Assembly: GCF_018860665.1 (NCBI RefSeq)
Contig: NZ_JAHKPK010000022.1
Coordinates: 179,471 to 243,470 of the forward strand
Length of the DNA: 64,000 bases
Origin: Pacificibacter marinus
Lineage (GTDB): Bacteria; Pseudomonadota; Alphaproteobacteria; Rhodobacterales; Rhodobacteraceae
Direction of reading: 5' to 3'
Numbering within the stretch: position 1 is the stretch's first letter; each line of letters opens with the position of its first letter. Both the position numbers and the translations under genes were made by a program. Shown here piece after piece: positions 1 to 9,055 of this stretch. Under the pieces are notes generated by a model. It saw only the letters and a list, made by a program, of their open reading frames with translations, searched no databases and was not told the DNA's origin.

Positions 1-90
1 CCCTTGATGCCCGGATCGGCCAGAACGCGCTTAGCCGATGCCCTTGGGGCAAAAGAATTCAACTTACCAAATGATGCACCGCAGACTTGA
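1..90 (+). CDS. 3' end of an unidentified protein (partial)
   Basis: Frame 1 is open from the window edge to a TGA at 88-90 and gives about 29 residues, ending AKEFNLPNDAPQT. I do not recognise the family from so short a tail. It is followed after 53 bases by hemH on the same strand, so the two could be co-transcribed. The complementary strand is also open in one frame over this stretch, so coding on this strand is likely but not certain. Confidence 0.4.
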   Translation, partial: PLMPGSARTRLADALGAKEFNLPNDAPQT

Positions 91-143
91 ACAATTTTGA
101 CTGCGCCCTAGCCTAATAGAATACAAAAAGACAGGATCACGCG

Positions 144-1229
144 ATGGGAACCATGAAGCCAACACGGCTCAACACAAATGCCGACGATGCCGTTTGCCCA
201 GCGCATGCGACAACGGATCATCCAAAGATTCCAAAGCAAAAAATCGGAGTGCTTCTGGCGAATTTGGGCACACCTGATGCGACGGACTATTGGTCTATGC
301 GCAAATACTTAAGTGAGTTTTTGTCAGACAAACGCGTTGTCGATTACCCTGCTTGGAAATGGCAACCAATATTGCAGGGCATCATCTTGTCCGTCCGCCC
401 GTCAAAATCTGGCGCTGCTTATAAATCCATCTGGAACAATGAAGCTAATGAAAGTCCGCTTGCGACAATCACAAAGCAACAAACCTCCGCCATTTCAGCC
501 GCGTTAGGGTCTAAATATGGTGACGAGGTGGTGGTCGATTACTGCATGCGCTATGGCAATCCATCGACCAAATCAAAGGTGGCCGAAATGGTTGCTGAGG
601 GCTGTACGAAGATCCTGTTTTTTCCGCTTTATCCACAATACGCAGGTGCGACGGTCGCAACGGCAAACGATCAATTTTTTCGCGCGTTGATGGAAGAAAA
701 CTGGCAGCCCGCTGTGCGCACGGTCGAGCCCTATTTTGACAAACCTGAATACATCGATGCCTTGGCGCAATCCATTAAGCGCAGCTATGCTCGTACGGCA
801 AAAAAACCAGATATTCTGATTTGCTCCTATCATGGCTTACCAGAACGTTACCTAAAGGAAGGCGGCGATCCTTATCACTGCCACTGCCATAAAACGACAC
901 GATTGCTGAAAGAACAGCTAGGTTGGGCGGATACGGAAATCATGACAACCTTCCAATCCAAGTTTGGACCCGAAGAATGGCTTCAACCTTATACGGTTGA
1001 AGAGGTTGCGCGTCAGGCAAAGGCTGGCAACAAAAGCATCGCGATCTGCGCGCCAGCATTTTCTGCCGATTGCATCGAGACGCTTGAAGAAATCAACGAG
1101 GAAATCAAAGAAAGCTTTGAGCACGCAGGTGGCGAAGATTTCTTGTACATTCCCTGCCTCAATGACGACGACGCGCATATTTCAGCGCTGTGCACAGTCA
1201 TCGAAACCAATCTTGCAGGCTGGATTTAG
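144..1229 (+). CDS. hemH: Ferrochelatase
   Basis: Inserts ferrous iron into protoporphyrin IX, the last step of protohaem synthesis, at the inner membrane. The 361-residue length fits the bacterial family (about 320-370). The N-terminal core reads GVLLANLGTPDA near residue 36. The catalytic histidine lies in SYHGLPERY (His about 230), followed by a CHCH stretch and TFQSKFG. The C-terminal part contains PAFSADCIETLEEI, a family signature. The ATG at 144 has an AGGA 7 bases upstream. The first 30 residues are extra compared with E. coli HemH and look unstructured. It is convergent with an L,D-transpeptidase gene, and a hairpin lies between them. Other haem genes in the window are hemW, hemJ, hemD and hemY. 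Confidence 0.97.
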   Translation: MGTMKPTRLNTNADDAVCPAHATTDHPKIPKQKIGVLLANLGTPDATDYWSMRKYLSEFLSDKRVVDYPAWKWQPILQGIILSVRPSKSGAAYKSIWNNEANESPLATITKQQTSAISAALGSKYGDEVVVDYCMRYGNPSTKSKVAEMVAEGCTKILFFPLYPQYAGATVATANDQFFRALMEENWQPAVRTVEPYFDKPEYIDALAQSIKRSYARTAKKPDILICSYHGLPERYLKEGGDPYHCHCHKTTRLLKEQLGWADTEIMTTFQSKFGPEEWLQPYTVEEVARQAKAGNKSIAICAPAFSADCIETLEEINEEIKESFEHAGGEDFLYIPCLNDDDAHISALCTVIETNLAGWI

Positions 1230-1238
1230 GGCATAAAA

Positions 1239-1268
1239 AATGGCGGCCCCGATCACAGGGTCGCCATT
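1239..1268 (-). terminator. Intrinsic terminator between hemH and L,D-transpeptidase
   Basis: A 10-bp stem (AATGGCGGCC with GGTCGCCATT, one G-T pair) closes a loop of about 10 bases. Read on the minus strand it is followed by a run of T, so it should end the leftward transpeptidase transcript. On the plus strand it is followed only by ATATA, so it is a weaker stop for hemH. Confidence 0.65.
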
Positions 1269-1291
1269 ATATAACTGCCAACGCAATTGCG

Positions 1292-1885
1292 TTAAATCAA
1301 CAAAACCTGCGCGCCGTTGCCAACGAGATCGTACAATTCTTTGATGTGCTCGTTATACAAACCAATGCAGCCGTTTGACGAACGGCGACCAATTTTACGT
1401 GTGTCATGCGTGCCGTGAATGCGATAATAGGTCCACGACAGGTACAAAGCATGCGTGCCCAACGGATTGTCCGGACCTGGTCCGACAAAACTTGGCCATT
1501 CTGGATTGCGAATGCGCATAGATGGCGTCGGTGCCCATGATGGCCCCTCGACCTTGCGGATGACAGATGTCCGGCCAAGGCGTGTCAGGTCTTCGGATAA
1601 TGGGACTGAAGTCGGATACAATTTGTAAATTGACTGATCTTCGCTCCAGTAATGTAATGCTCTGGATGTCGTATCGACCAATATCGCGCCGTTGCGTGTA
1701 TTGTCAAAATACGGACGCCAATCCAAAGAGCGAAAGCTCGAAATATTACGACGTACGACTTCAGAAATATCGCGTTCAACTTCTGTAGAATTGTCAGTTT
1801 GCGCCAAAGCAGGTGCAGCCACACAAGCAGTGGACACTGCTACAAAGGCGCGTCTTGAGAGTTTGGTATCGACTTTATTGGTCAT
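1292..1885 (-). CDS. L,D-transpeptidase (YkuD domain) with Tat-type signal
   Basis: Periplasmic cysteine transpeptidase of the YkuD family, which makes 3-3 cross-links in peptidoglycan or attaches proteins to it; the substrate cannot be read from sequence. About 197 residues. The N-terminus has a twin-arginine motif (KLSRRAFVA) followed by a hydrophobic stretch and APALAQ, a likely signal peptidase site, so export folded through Tat is predicted. The catalytic motif is HGTHDTRKIGRRSSNGCIGL near the C-terminus, with the active-site cysteine in SNGCIGL. I chose the ATG at 1885 (MTNKVD) over a TTG four codons upstream because a GGGG stretch precedes it at good spacing. It is divergent from a CAP-domain lipoprotein gene. 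Confidence 0.93.
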   Translation of the reverse strand: MTNKVDTKLSRRAFVAVSTACVAAPALAQTDNSTEVERDISEVVRRNISSFRSLDWRPYFDNTRNGAILVDTTSRALHYWSEDQSIYKLYPTSVPLSEDLTRLGRTSVIRKVEGPSWAPTPSMRIRNPEWPSFVGPGPDNPLGTHALYLSWTYYRIHGTHDTRKIGRRSSNGCIGLYNEHIKELYDLVGNGAQVLLI

Positions 1886-2046
1886 AATGGACCCCAAAAC
1901 AGTTATTTCATAGTGCCATGTATATGGCGCGATTGTCGCAGTCGCAAATCAAACAATCATTGGCGGCGAAAACACGCGGACATGATTTGATCATACATCA
2001 TTTTCAGGATAGGTGATTCTAAGATCGTATTCAGGGTACTAAAAAA

Positions 2047-2583
2047 ATGACGCGTTTCATTGTTCTGCTTCTTGTTTCCATTATCGGCCTAAGTGCATGC
2101 GAAAGCAACACCCCCGCATTAGGGCCCGACGGGAAACCGCTGCCACGTGTTTATCGGATCAGCGCGCGCGAAGAAGCCAAGGTTCAATACCGTATGCTTG
2201 ATTCAATCAACGCCTTGCGCGCCGCAGCTGGCGCACCAGAAATCAAGTTGAATTCCAACCTAAACGCAGCGGCGGCCACTCATTCGCAAGACATGAAAAA
2301 CCAAAATCGCCCGTGGCATTTCGGATCAGATGGATCATCGCCCATCGATCGCGTTGCGCGCTCAGGCTACATCGGCACAATGCTCGGCGAAAACATTTCG
2401 GAAACATATGAATCCGAATTGGAAACATTGGGTGCGTGGATGGAGCAGCCAGATACACGCGAGATCATTTTGGATTCTCGCGCTACAGACCTTGGCTTTG
2501 CATGGTTCCAAGAACAAGGCGGCAAACTTTGGTGGACAATGATTTTGGGTAGCGCAGCGCCGCAGTTCGCCAGCACTGAATAG
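2047..2583 (+). CDS. CAP-domain (SCP/PR-1-like) lipoprotein
   Basis: A 178-residue secreted protein. The N-terminus is hydrophobic and ends in a lipobox (GLSAC, Cys about 18), so it should be lipid-anchored in the periplasm or outer membrane. The rest matches the bacterial CAP/SCP fold: an RMLDSINALRAAAGAP helix, AATHSQDM with the first conserved His, GENIS with the conserved Glu, and a C-terminal LWWTMILG strand. The biochemical function of bacterial CAP proteins is mostly unknown. It lies between two L,D-transpeptidase genes, which suggests an envelope role by context only. Confidence 0.85.
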   Translation: MTRFIVLLLVSIIGLSACESNTPALGPDGKPLPRVYRISAREEAKVQYRMLDSINALRAAAGAPEIKLNSNLNAAAATHSQDMKNQNRPWHFGSDGSSPIDRVARSGYIGTMLGENISETYESELETLGAWMEQPDTREIILDSRATDLGFAWFQEQGGKLWWTMILGSAAPQFASTE

Positions 2584-2605
2584 AACACGGCGATCGGCAC
2601 CTGCC

Positions 2606-3106
2606 CTAAGGATGGATGTCGATTTGCGTTCCCGTGGCAACCATCATGTAGATTTCTTCCATGTGTTTGTCTTTTACGGCAATACAGCCTGCGGTCCAAT
2701 CACGCCCGCGGCCTTTGTGTTCACCCGCTCGGCCGTGAATGAAAATTTCACCACCAGGACTGCGGCCATATGCACGTGCATAGGCAATATCACGGCTGTT
2801 TGGATAAGAGATTCCAATCGAAAGGTGATACTGCGACTGCGGGTTTTTACGATCAATAATGTAGCTGCCTTCAGGTGTTTTTCCATCACCCTCAAATTGC
2901 TTATGGCCCACAGGAACACCCCCAAGGCCAACCTTATATTTTTTCAACACCTTGGTTCCGCTCAGCAAATACAAACGACGCCTACCCTTATACAGCACGA
3001 CACGAGTCACGCGCGGCCCAGAATATGGGGTTAAAGTGCGTGAAAACGCAACTGAGGGGAAAAGGCTAACCGCAGCCAAGACTGCTATAACGTTGCGGCG
3101 TTCCAT
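2606..3106 (-). CDS. L,D-transpeptidase (YkuD domain), second copy
   Basis: About 166 residues with a short Sec-type signal (ERRNVIAVLAAVSLFPSVAFS) and a YkuD domain. Visible motifs are GGVPVGHKQFEGDGKTPEGSY and the catalytic IHGRAGEHKGRGRDWTAGC, with the nucleophilic Cys in TAGCIAV. This is the compact YafK/ErfK type and differs clearly from the Tat-exported copy at 1292-1885. The ATG at 3106 was chosen because the signal peptide starts there and GGATG precedes it. The reading frame stays open further upstream but would run into the neighbouring methyltransferase gene. It is convergent with the CAP lipoprotein gene. Confidence 0.92.
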   Translation of the reverse strand: MERRNVIAVLAAVSLFPSVAFSRTLTPYSGPRVTRVVLYKGRRRLYLLSGTKVLKKYKVGLGGVPVGHKQFEGDGKTPEGSYIIDRKNPQSQYHLSIGISYPNSRDIAYARAYGRSPGGEIFIHGRAGEHKGRGRDWTAGCIAVKDKHMEEIYMMVATGTQIDIHP

Positions 3107-3173
3107 TATTACATCCAAACCTGTTTTTGCTGCGTATACGCCAGCAATCACAATGCTCAAAGTAAATTCTGTA

Positions 3174-4391
3174 TCAGGTGCGACTGAATTTTGCCGCGAT
3201 TTCCACGTGAGGCGACCACCTGAACTGATCGACAACATGTAGCCAATCAATTGCAAAGCCTGCCTCAACAAGCGTTTTGGCGTCTCGTCCAAATGTCACA
3301 GGGTTACAGGACACAAAACCAATCGATTGCAATTTGCTTTTGGCCAATTCACCCGTTTGCGCCAAAGCACCTGCACGCGGCGGGTCGATGATTGCCGCAT
3401 CAAATTTGTTCAACTCATCCGGCAACAAAGGTTGGCGAAACAAGTCGCGCGTGGCAACCGTGACAGGCTTTAACCCCGAAGCTGTTTTCCACGCTTCTGA
3501 CAGGCTGTTAAGCATCGCTTTTTCCCCCTCAACCGCATGAACTTCGGCAAATTCGGCCATGGGCAGAGCAAAGGTGCCGCAGCCCGAAAAGAGATCGACC
3601 ACACGCTCCGCGCCAGATACAGCCTCTTTCATCAAGGCAATAAGAGATTGCTCGCCGTGGCGTGTGGCTTGCAAAAATGCGCCTGGAGGCGGCACAAGGC
3701 GTGCGCGCCCAAATGACAAAAAGGGGCGAGTTTCTTGCACAACCTCATCGCCATTCCATGACAGGCGAATGATCCCATATTTACGAACAACGCCAGCCAA
3801 ATCAGAACGCAATTCCATATCGAGCTCTTTGCCATCAACAACAGAAACGTCCAAGCCAGCGTCAGAATCCGTCACGGTAATTGCCATCTCAACACGACGA
3901 GACCCGCCGATCTGAACCAAATCCTCAAATGCAGGCAGCCCATTCATAATTTTTTGCGTCATCAACACACAATTGGGCACAGGCACCAAAGTACCAGAGG
4001 CACGACCATGCAGCCCAACCAAAACACCTTTTTTTGTACGTCGCCCCGCAAAAGTCGCACGGCGGCGCGATTGGTTTGGTGAAGTAAAAACACTCGAAAT
4101 CGGCACATCAATGCCTTGATGCGACAAGGCTGTGCGCACGACATCGGATTTCCAATTCGCAACAAAATCGTCTGACGCGTGCTGCAAGGCACAGCCGCCG
4201 CAGGCCTTGAAGTGCACGCAGGGTGGCTTCACGCGATCTGGTGATGGTGTAACAATGCTTGGGCTTACGATACGGTCGCCAGTGATGTCGCCTTCAACGA
4301 TTTCACCGGGCAATGTTTTGGCAGCAAAGATTGGACCAACCGCGATACCATCACCGTGGTGCCCAAGTCGTGTGATTTCTATCTGTGTCAT
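3174..4391 (-). CDS. Class I SAM-dependent RNA C5-methyluridine methyltransferase (TrmA/RlmD family)
   Basis: Methylates C5 of a uridine in 23S rRNA or tRNA. The N-terminal TRAM-like part (MTQIEITRLGHHGDGIA) is followed by an iron-sulfur motif (CVHFKACGGC), an SAM-binding DLFSGCGTFALPMA at about residue 265, and the catalytic cysteine in SCNPVTFGRD near the end. About 405 residues. The iron-sulfur cysteines point to the RlmD/RlmC branch, but the exact target base cannot be fixed from sequence. The ATG at 4391 overlaps the stop of the upstream CCA-adding enzyme gene as ATGA, so translation is probably coupled. Confidence 0.9.
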   Translation of the reverse strand: MTQIEITRLGHHGDGIAVGPIFAAKTLPGEIVEGDITGDRIVSPSIVTPSPDRVKPPCVHFKACGGCALQHASDDFVANWKSDVVRTALSHQGIDVPISSVFTSPNQSRRRATFAGRRTKKGVLVGLHGRASGTLVPVPNCVLMTQKIMNGLPAFEDLVQIGGSRRVEMAITVTDSDAGLDVSVVDGKELDMELRSDLAGVVRKYGIIRLSWNGDEVVQETRPFLSFGRARLVPPPGAFLQATRHGEQSLIALMKEAVSGAERVVDLFSGCGTFALPMAEFAEVHAVEGEKAMLNSLSEAWKTASGLKPVTVATRDLFRQPLLPDELNKFDAAIIDPPRAGALAQTGELAKSKLQSIGFVSCNPVTFGRDAKTLVEAGFAIDWLHVVDQFRWSPHVEIAAKFSRT

Positions 4392-5551
4392 GTCGACTTG
4401 GTTTCCAATATTTGCATCAATTTCGCCTTGGTTAGGGCAAAACCGGACGCCAGCCAAGCATGTTGTAGCGTCTTCAACGCCTCGCCAAGCTCAGCACCGG
4501 TGTATTCGGGCATTAAATCTTGGGCTCTGACCGGAAAAACCTGCTTAGATGCCGTCAAAATTTGCTCCCTTACATCGGTTTGCAATGGCTGCTCAAACAC
4601 AGCCGCGCGCAATGCTGCAATACAAAGCGCCATATCAGCACCTTCTACAAATGCGATCTCATAAACTGAGCGTCCATGGCCCATCGCATCTTTAAATTTC
4701 GCAAGCCGCACAGATTGCTTTCTCGACAGTTTGAGCAAAGGCCCAGCATCCTCACCGCCCAGCGCGGCAAGTCGCGCCATGGGGTCGATATGGAATTCTT
4801 GTGACACATATGGGTAAAACGAACGCCCAGACGCACCTGGCAAAATTGCTTGAAGAACGCCAGTCATCTCCATCCCGCCAATAGAGGCACTCGGGTCACG
4901 CGCAGATAGCAGTTTAATGATTTCAGATCCTACGCGCTCTTTAGACAGGCCACTCAAGCCGTCTAAGTTTTCAGCACATCCTGCCAGTGCATCTGCATCA
5001 AGGCCTGCATCAGCATCGCCGTATGTCGCATGAAACCTGAAAAACCGCAGAATACGCAGATAGTCCTCGCGGATACGGTCCTGAGGCACGCCAATGAAGC
5101 GCACCTTGCGCGCCCTTAAATCAGCCATGCCGCCAAGCGGGTCTAAGACTACACCGTCCAAATCCACATAAAGCGCATTCATCGTAAAATCGCGACGACA
5201 TGCATCCTCTTCTAAACTGTCAGAAAAAGCGACAACAGCGCGACGCCCATCTGTGGCGACATCACGCCTAAACGTCGTTATTTCAAAGGGTTCTCCACCC
5301 GCGATGACAGTGATTGTTCCGTGTTCGATCCCTGTGGGAATGGCTTTGAACCCAGCCGATTTTGCAAGCTTCATCACAGCTTCGGGCCGCATTGGCGTCG
5401 AGATATCCAGATCGGTGACAGGCACACCCATCAAACTGTTGCGTATACAACCGCCAACAAAATAGGCCGATTGATCTGCTGATTTGAACATTTTAATGAC
5501 AGTTTGAGTGACTTCAGCTTGGAACCAACTGTATGTTTTTACCGACTTCAC
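4388..5551 (-). CDS. cca: CCA tRNA nucleotidyltransferase
   Basis: Adds or repairs the 3' CCA of tRNA. It belongs to the class II nucleotidyltransferase family: YFVGGCIRNSLMG and VTDLDIST (metal-binding Asp pair) at residues about 30-50, RRDFTMNALYVD at about 125, and the EDYLRILRFFRFHATYG helix. About 387 residues. The best start is a GTG at 5551 that overlaps the upstream Nudix stop (GTGA); the open frame further upstream lies wholly inside that gene. The order Nudix-cca in one operon is, as I recall, common in Rhodobacterales. A poly(A) polymerase role cannot be excluded because the families share these motifs. Confidence 0.9.
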   Translation of the reverse strand: MKSVKTYSWFQAEVTQTVIKMFKSADQSAYFVGGCIRNSLMGVPVTDLDISTPMRPEAVMKLAKSAGFKAIPTGIEHGTITVIAGGEPFEITTFRRDVATDGRRAVVAFSDSLEEDACRRDFTMNALYVDLDGVVLDPLGGMADLRARKVRFIGVPQDRIREDYLRILRFFRFHATYGDADAGLDADALAGCAENLDGLSGLSKERVGSEIIKLLSARDPSASIGGMEMTGVLQAILPGASGRSFYPYVSQEFHIDPMARLAALGGEDAGPLLKLSRKQSVRLAKFKDAMGHGRSVYEIAFVEGADMALCIAALRAAVFEQPLQTDVREQILTASKQVFPVRAQDLMPEYTGAELGEALKTLQHAWLASGFALTKAKLMQILETKST

Positions 5552-6147
5552 AGGCTGACCTTTTGTGCGAAAGATCGCAAAACCCGCGCGGTGGCACCCC
5601 AAATATAATAGGGACCATAGGGGACCGTATAAAACTTGCGGACCTGTCTGCGCCAAATGCGCGATTGAATGGTGTAATTCGATATATCCAAAACATGCAG
5701 CAAAGGTACTTCAAACATCTCGGACACTTCAGCCGCCTCCAAACGAGGGGTGAAATTTTGTGTCACCCAGCCAACCACAGGATGCATGGTATAATTCGAT
5801 ATAGTTTCATGACTGGGTAACTCGCCAAGCACATCGACATTTTCAGGCGGAAGGCCGATTTCTTCATCAGCTTCACGTAAAGCAGCCGCAATATGTGTGG
5901 CATCGGTGGGGTCGACACGCCCACCCGGAAACGCAATTTGGCCCGGATGGTGTTTGATCGTTGAGGATCGCTTGGTCAGAATTAGCTGCAAACCATAGTC
6001 TCGTTCAACAATCGGCAACAGCACGCCTGCGGGCTTTAAAACAACAGCTTTTGGTCGCGCCTTAGGATTGAGATCAAAATCAGATGACGGGCGGCCATCA
6101 AGTGACAGCGCCCGTTCAATCTTCAGTCTATCAATCCGCGTCACCAT
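5548..6147 (-). CDS. Nudix hydrolase, CoA pyrophosphatase type
   Basis: About 199 residues. It carries the UPF0035/CoA-pyrophosphatase signature KHHPGQIAFPGGRVDP followed by the Nudix box AALREADEEIGL, which binds the metal ions. Family members cleave CoA and related nucleotides at the pyrophosphate. The ATG at 6147 (MVTRIDRL) was chosen; it overlaps the 3' end of hslO by 17 bases. It is followed directly by cca with overlapping stop and start, and the run hslO-nudix-cca-methyltransferase looks like one operon. Confidence 0.9.
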   Translation of the reverse strand: MVTRIDRLKIERALSLDGRPSSDFDLNPKARPKAVVLKPAGVLLPIVERDYGLQLILTKRSSTIKHHPGQIAFPGGRVDPTDATHIAAALREADEEIGLPPENVDVLGELPSHETISNYTMHPVVGWVTQNFTPRLEAAEVSEMFEVPLLHVLDISNYTIQSRIWRRQVRKFYTVPYGPYYIWGATARVLRSFAQKVSL

Positions 6148-7132
6148 CGGTCTTTGCCTTTGCTTCAAACCCAAGAGTTTTTGGGTCCATTACGTAATGC
6201 GCGCCACAGAATTGGCAATCCGCTGACACAGTACCTTCTTCAGTTGTCATCGTGGCGATGTCTTTCGCGGAATAGATTGAAAGACTGTTACGTACGCTTT
6301 TCTCAGAACAGCTGCACCCAAAGGCTACCGGTTGAGCATCAAACACACGGGGTTTATCCTCATGGAACAAACGCACCAACAGATCTGTTGGCTGCACACT
6401 TGGTCCAATCAATTCTAGAGGATCAACGGTATCAAGCAAGATGTTAGCGCGATTCCAGTTTTCAAAGTCATCCCCATCCAAAATATCGGATGCCGTCAGC
6501 AAACTCTCGTCGCTTGTGCTCTCAAGAGGTGCCGCACTTGGTGATGCTTTAGGCATTTTTTGCAACATAACGCCACCAGCACGCCATTTTTCATCGTCGC
6601 CTGCAAGCGTAGAGCGACCGAAAGCCAGCTCGAAACGTGTTGGAAGTTGCTCTGACTGTGCAAAATACGCCTCAGCACAGCGAGACAACGACTCAGCGGT
6701 TAGCGGCGTGATACCCTGATAAGGTTTATTACCTTCACCTTGGTCGATCAAAATCGCAAAATAACCTTTACCAACTTGATCATAGGCAGTTCCATTGGGG
6801 TCAAGGCGGTTCGCATCATACGAAGCATATGCACGAATACGCGCTGGTTTGCCGTCAGCTGTGGGCGCATAATAATCGGTCGCAATAATGCGTGCAGGGC
6901 CATCGCTGCGAATTTGAATAGACAGCTTCCATCGCAATTTGATTGTTTGACCAATCATTGCTGTCAGCAAAGCAACTTCAGCGACAAGCGCCTCGATCAC
7001 TGGGGGGTAATCATGTTGCTCGAGAACTTGCTCAAGAACACCATCAAGACGGGCCACACGGCCGCGCACATCTGATTGATCGAGTTGAAACGGGAGAACA
7101 GTGTCATCCCAAGCGATTTTTGATCCAAGCAT
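6131..7132 (-). CDS. hslO: Redox-regulated chaperone Hsp33
   Basis: A cytoplasmic holdase activated by oxidation of a zinc-bound four-cysteine centre. The 333 residues include the Hsp33 core (RLDGVLEQVLEQHDYPP near the start, IDQGEGNKPYQGITPL at about 140) and a C-terminal redox switch with CSC (AFGCSCSEK) and CQFC (SADCQFCGAHYVMD), the CxC...CxxC pattern. An insert of about 20 low-complexity residues (KASPSAAPLESTSDESL) lies before the linker. The gene starts with ATG and is divergent from a second Nudix gene. Confidence 0.94.
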   Translation of the reverse strand: MLGSKIAWDDTVLPFQLDQSDVRGRVARLDGVLEQVLEQHDYPPVIEALVAEVALLTAMIGQTIKLRWKLSIQIRSDGPARIIATDYYAPTADGKPARIRAYASYDANRLDPNGTAYDQVGKGYFAILIDQGEGNKPYQGITPLTAESLSRCAEAYFAQSEQLPTRFELAFGRSTLAGDDEKWRAGGVMLQKMPKASPSAAPLESTSDESLLTASDILDGDDFENWNRANILLDTVDPLELIGPSVQPTDLLVRLFHEDKPRVFDAQPVAFGCSCSEKSVRNSLSIYSAKDIATMTTEEGTVSADCQFCGAHYVMDPKTLGFEAKAKTDGDAD

Positions 7133-7209
7133 TTTCGGTTCCCTTGCACGTCGCAGGTTGGCATACCTTGTTCATATAAGGGCGGCAACCTCTGGGAAAA
7201 GGGCTAGAT

Positions 7210-7665
7210 ATGATTCGACGCTATGGTGATCCAAAAATAAACGGTATTTCCTATACATTGCGCCCCGGTGCATACGCTATTTTGCCTTTGAATGGCTCTT
7301 TGCTGTTGACCCATCAAGCGGCCCCTACACCAGAGTTTCAGCTTCCAGGTGGCGGCATCGACAAGGGCGAGTCCCCAATCGCGGCGTTACATCGTGAAGT
7401 CATTGAGGAAACAGGCTGGCGGATTTCAAAACCACTATTTTTACATGCCTTTCGTAGGTTCGTATTCATGCCTGACTACAACATGTGGGCGGAAAAAATG
7501 TGTAAAATATACGTCGCGCGACCTGTTCGACGTCTCGGAAATCCAACTGAAGTTGGTCATGCCGCAAAATGGGTGCCCTTTGCGCAAGCACTCGATTGCC
7601 TTGGCAACCCAGGTGACAGAGCTGCCGTTACTGAGTACTTGGGCCTGTATACTCAAGAAGGATAG
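7210..7665 (+). CDS. Nudix hydrolase of unknown substrate
   Basis: A 151-residue protein with a complete Nudix box, GGGIDKGESPIAALHREV followed by IEETGW, at residues about 46-70. The substrate cannot be inferred. The protein is small and has no extra domain. Its last 38 bases overlap, in the opposite direction, the 3' end of the response-regulator phosphatase gene, so the two transcripts have complementary tails. Confidence 0.88.
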   Translation: MIRRYGDPKINGISYTLRPGAYAILPLNGSLLLTHQAAPTPEFQLPGGGIDKGESPIAALHREVIEETGWRISKPLFLHAFRRFVFMPDYNMWAEKMCKIYVARPVRRLGNPTEVGHAAKWVPFAQALDCLGNPGDRAAVTEYLGLYTQEG

Positions 7666-8908
7666 CTGAAATATCATCGGGAAAATCTTTGTCATTGTTG
7701 AAGTTGTTCAGATCCCAAAGCATCGTGTCAAAGAACGCGCTACCAGTCAGATCTGCATTGTTTTCAATCAACGCAATCAGGCCATCCTCACCCAACATGC
7801 CATTTGCACCATCAGGGCATTCGGTAACACCGTCAGACAGTAAAATGATCCTTTCTCCCGTCGAAATCTGAATTTCGAAATCATCAAACGATGCATCTGG
7901 AATCAAGCCAACCGGCAATCCCCCGACTCCGAAATACTCAACAGTTCCCTCTTTGCGTTGAATCGCGGGATGGGGATGGCCACACTGAGTCATAACAAAC
8001 TTGCCATTTGTCCGGTCAAAATGCCCCAAAATCATTGTGAAATAAAGATCCGTCTCCATTTCTTTCAGCATCAAAGTATTGAGCGCCTTTGCCACTTCTG
8101 CAGGAGATTTGGCTATATGAGTGCCGTCTTCGGACTGCGTAATGGCAAGATTTTGATCAGACGTAGATCCCGTCAAATAGGCTGCAAGACGTGCCGTCAT
8201 AAGTGCCGAGGCAACACCATGACCAGATACATCTATTGAAAACACACCAAACTGATTGTCATTTATAGGAAAAAACCCAACAAGATCGCCACCAACATGG
8301 CCGCTCGGTCGTAACAAAAGCGAGACCTGAGCCGTATCAAAATCTTTGAAGCGGTCTTTTACAAGCGATTGTTGCAGTTTGCGCGCCTCAACCAAATCAC
8401 GATCAAGCGAATCATAAAGCCCAGAAATTTCCTGTAATGTTGAAGTGACCAGTTCATTTTTTGCAGACAGTTCACGCTGCATGCGCAAGATACGTTCCCC
8501 CGCACGGATACGCGCCAAAAGTTCATCGCCAGCAACCGGTTTCGTCAAAAAATCGTCAGCACCAACATCCAGCCCCTCAGCCACCTCTGCCTTGTCTGAC
8601 TTTGATGTTAGCAAGATGAAGTACCCATAGTTCTCACGGTCTAGTGATCTGAAAATACGGCAAAAATCCAGACCATTAAGTCCAGGCATCATCCAATCAG
8701 AAACAATAAGGTCAATTTTTTCCGTTTCACAAATCACCAAAGCAGCATCCCCTGACTCTGCCTCAAACACCGTATAGCCCCATCGTCCAAGATAGGATGA
8801 CAATATACGTCGCTGTGCCCGCGAGTCGTCGACAACCAACACGTTGTTTACGACACCTCGCCCAGGGGCGGATGTAAGATATGCTTGCTTTTGTTGCGCG
8901 ATTGCCAA
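7628..8908 (-). CDS. Response regulator with PP2C/SpoIIE-type phosphatase output
   Basis: A 426-residue cytoplasmic signalling protein. Residues about 20-135 form a receiver domain (NVLVVDDSRAQRR, phospho-acceptor Asp in IVSDWMMPG, Lys in FLTKPVAG). A coiled linker follows, then a PP2C-type serine phosphatase from about 185 (SGHVGGDLVG, FSIDVSGHGVASALMTARLA, ILLSDGVTE). Such RsbU-like proteins dephosphorylate an anti-anti-sigma factor when their receiver is phosphorylated. RbaY of Rhodobacter capsulatus has this architecture; that this is its orthologue is inference. An HPt gene is divergent 150 bases away. The only plausible start is a TTG at 8908 with a weak AGGTTGG upstream, so the N-terminus is uncertain. 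Confidence 0.9.
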   Translation of the reverse strand: MAIAQQKQAYLTSAPGRGVVNNVLVVDDSRAQRRILSSYLGRWGYTVFEAESGDAALVICETEKIDLIVSDWMMPGLNGLDFCRIFRSLDRENYGYFILLTSKSDKAEVAEGLDVGADDFLTKPVAGDELLARIRAGERILRMQRELSAKNELVTSTLQEISGLYDSLDRDLVEARKLQQSLVKDRFKDFDTAQVSLLLRPSGHVGGDLVGFFPINDNQFGVFSIDVSGHGVASALMTARLAAYLTGSTSDQNLAITQSEDGTHIAKSPAEVAKALNTLMLKEMETDLYFTMILGHFDRTNGKFVMTQCGHPHPAIQRKEGTVEYFGVGGLPVGLIPDASFDDFEIQISTGERIILLSDGVTECPDGANGMLGEDGLIALIENNADLTGSAFFDTMLWDLNNFNNDKDFPDDISAILLEYTGPSTQ

Positions 8909-9055
8909 TGACTATTCCAACCTAGATGTCGTGGTTTGCGTTACATTGGCCTGCGCAACTTAATGGTGCCTTAAATATAAAATTGTTTGTAATGATTCCC
9001 AAAAGTTACGCGATTTTAAGTCTCCTGTGCGAAAGAGGCATAAAGGAGCGCCCAG

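Noticed and set aside
1980..2000. TTGATCATACATCAT as an FNR-type box upstream of the CAP gene
   Set aside because: The spacing and right half-site do not fit TTGAT-N4-ATCAA.
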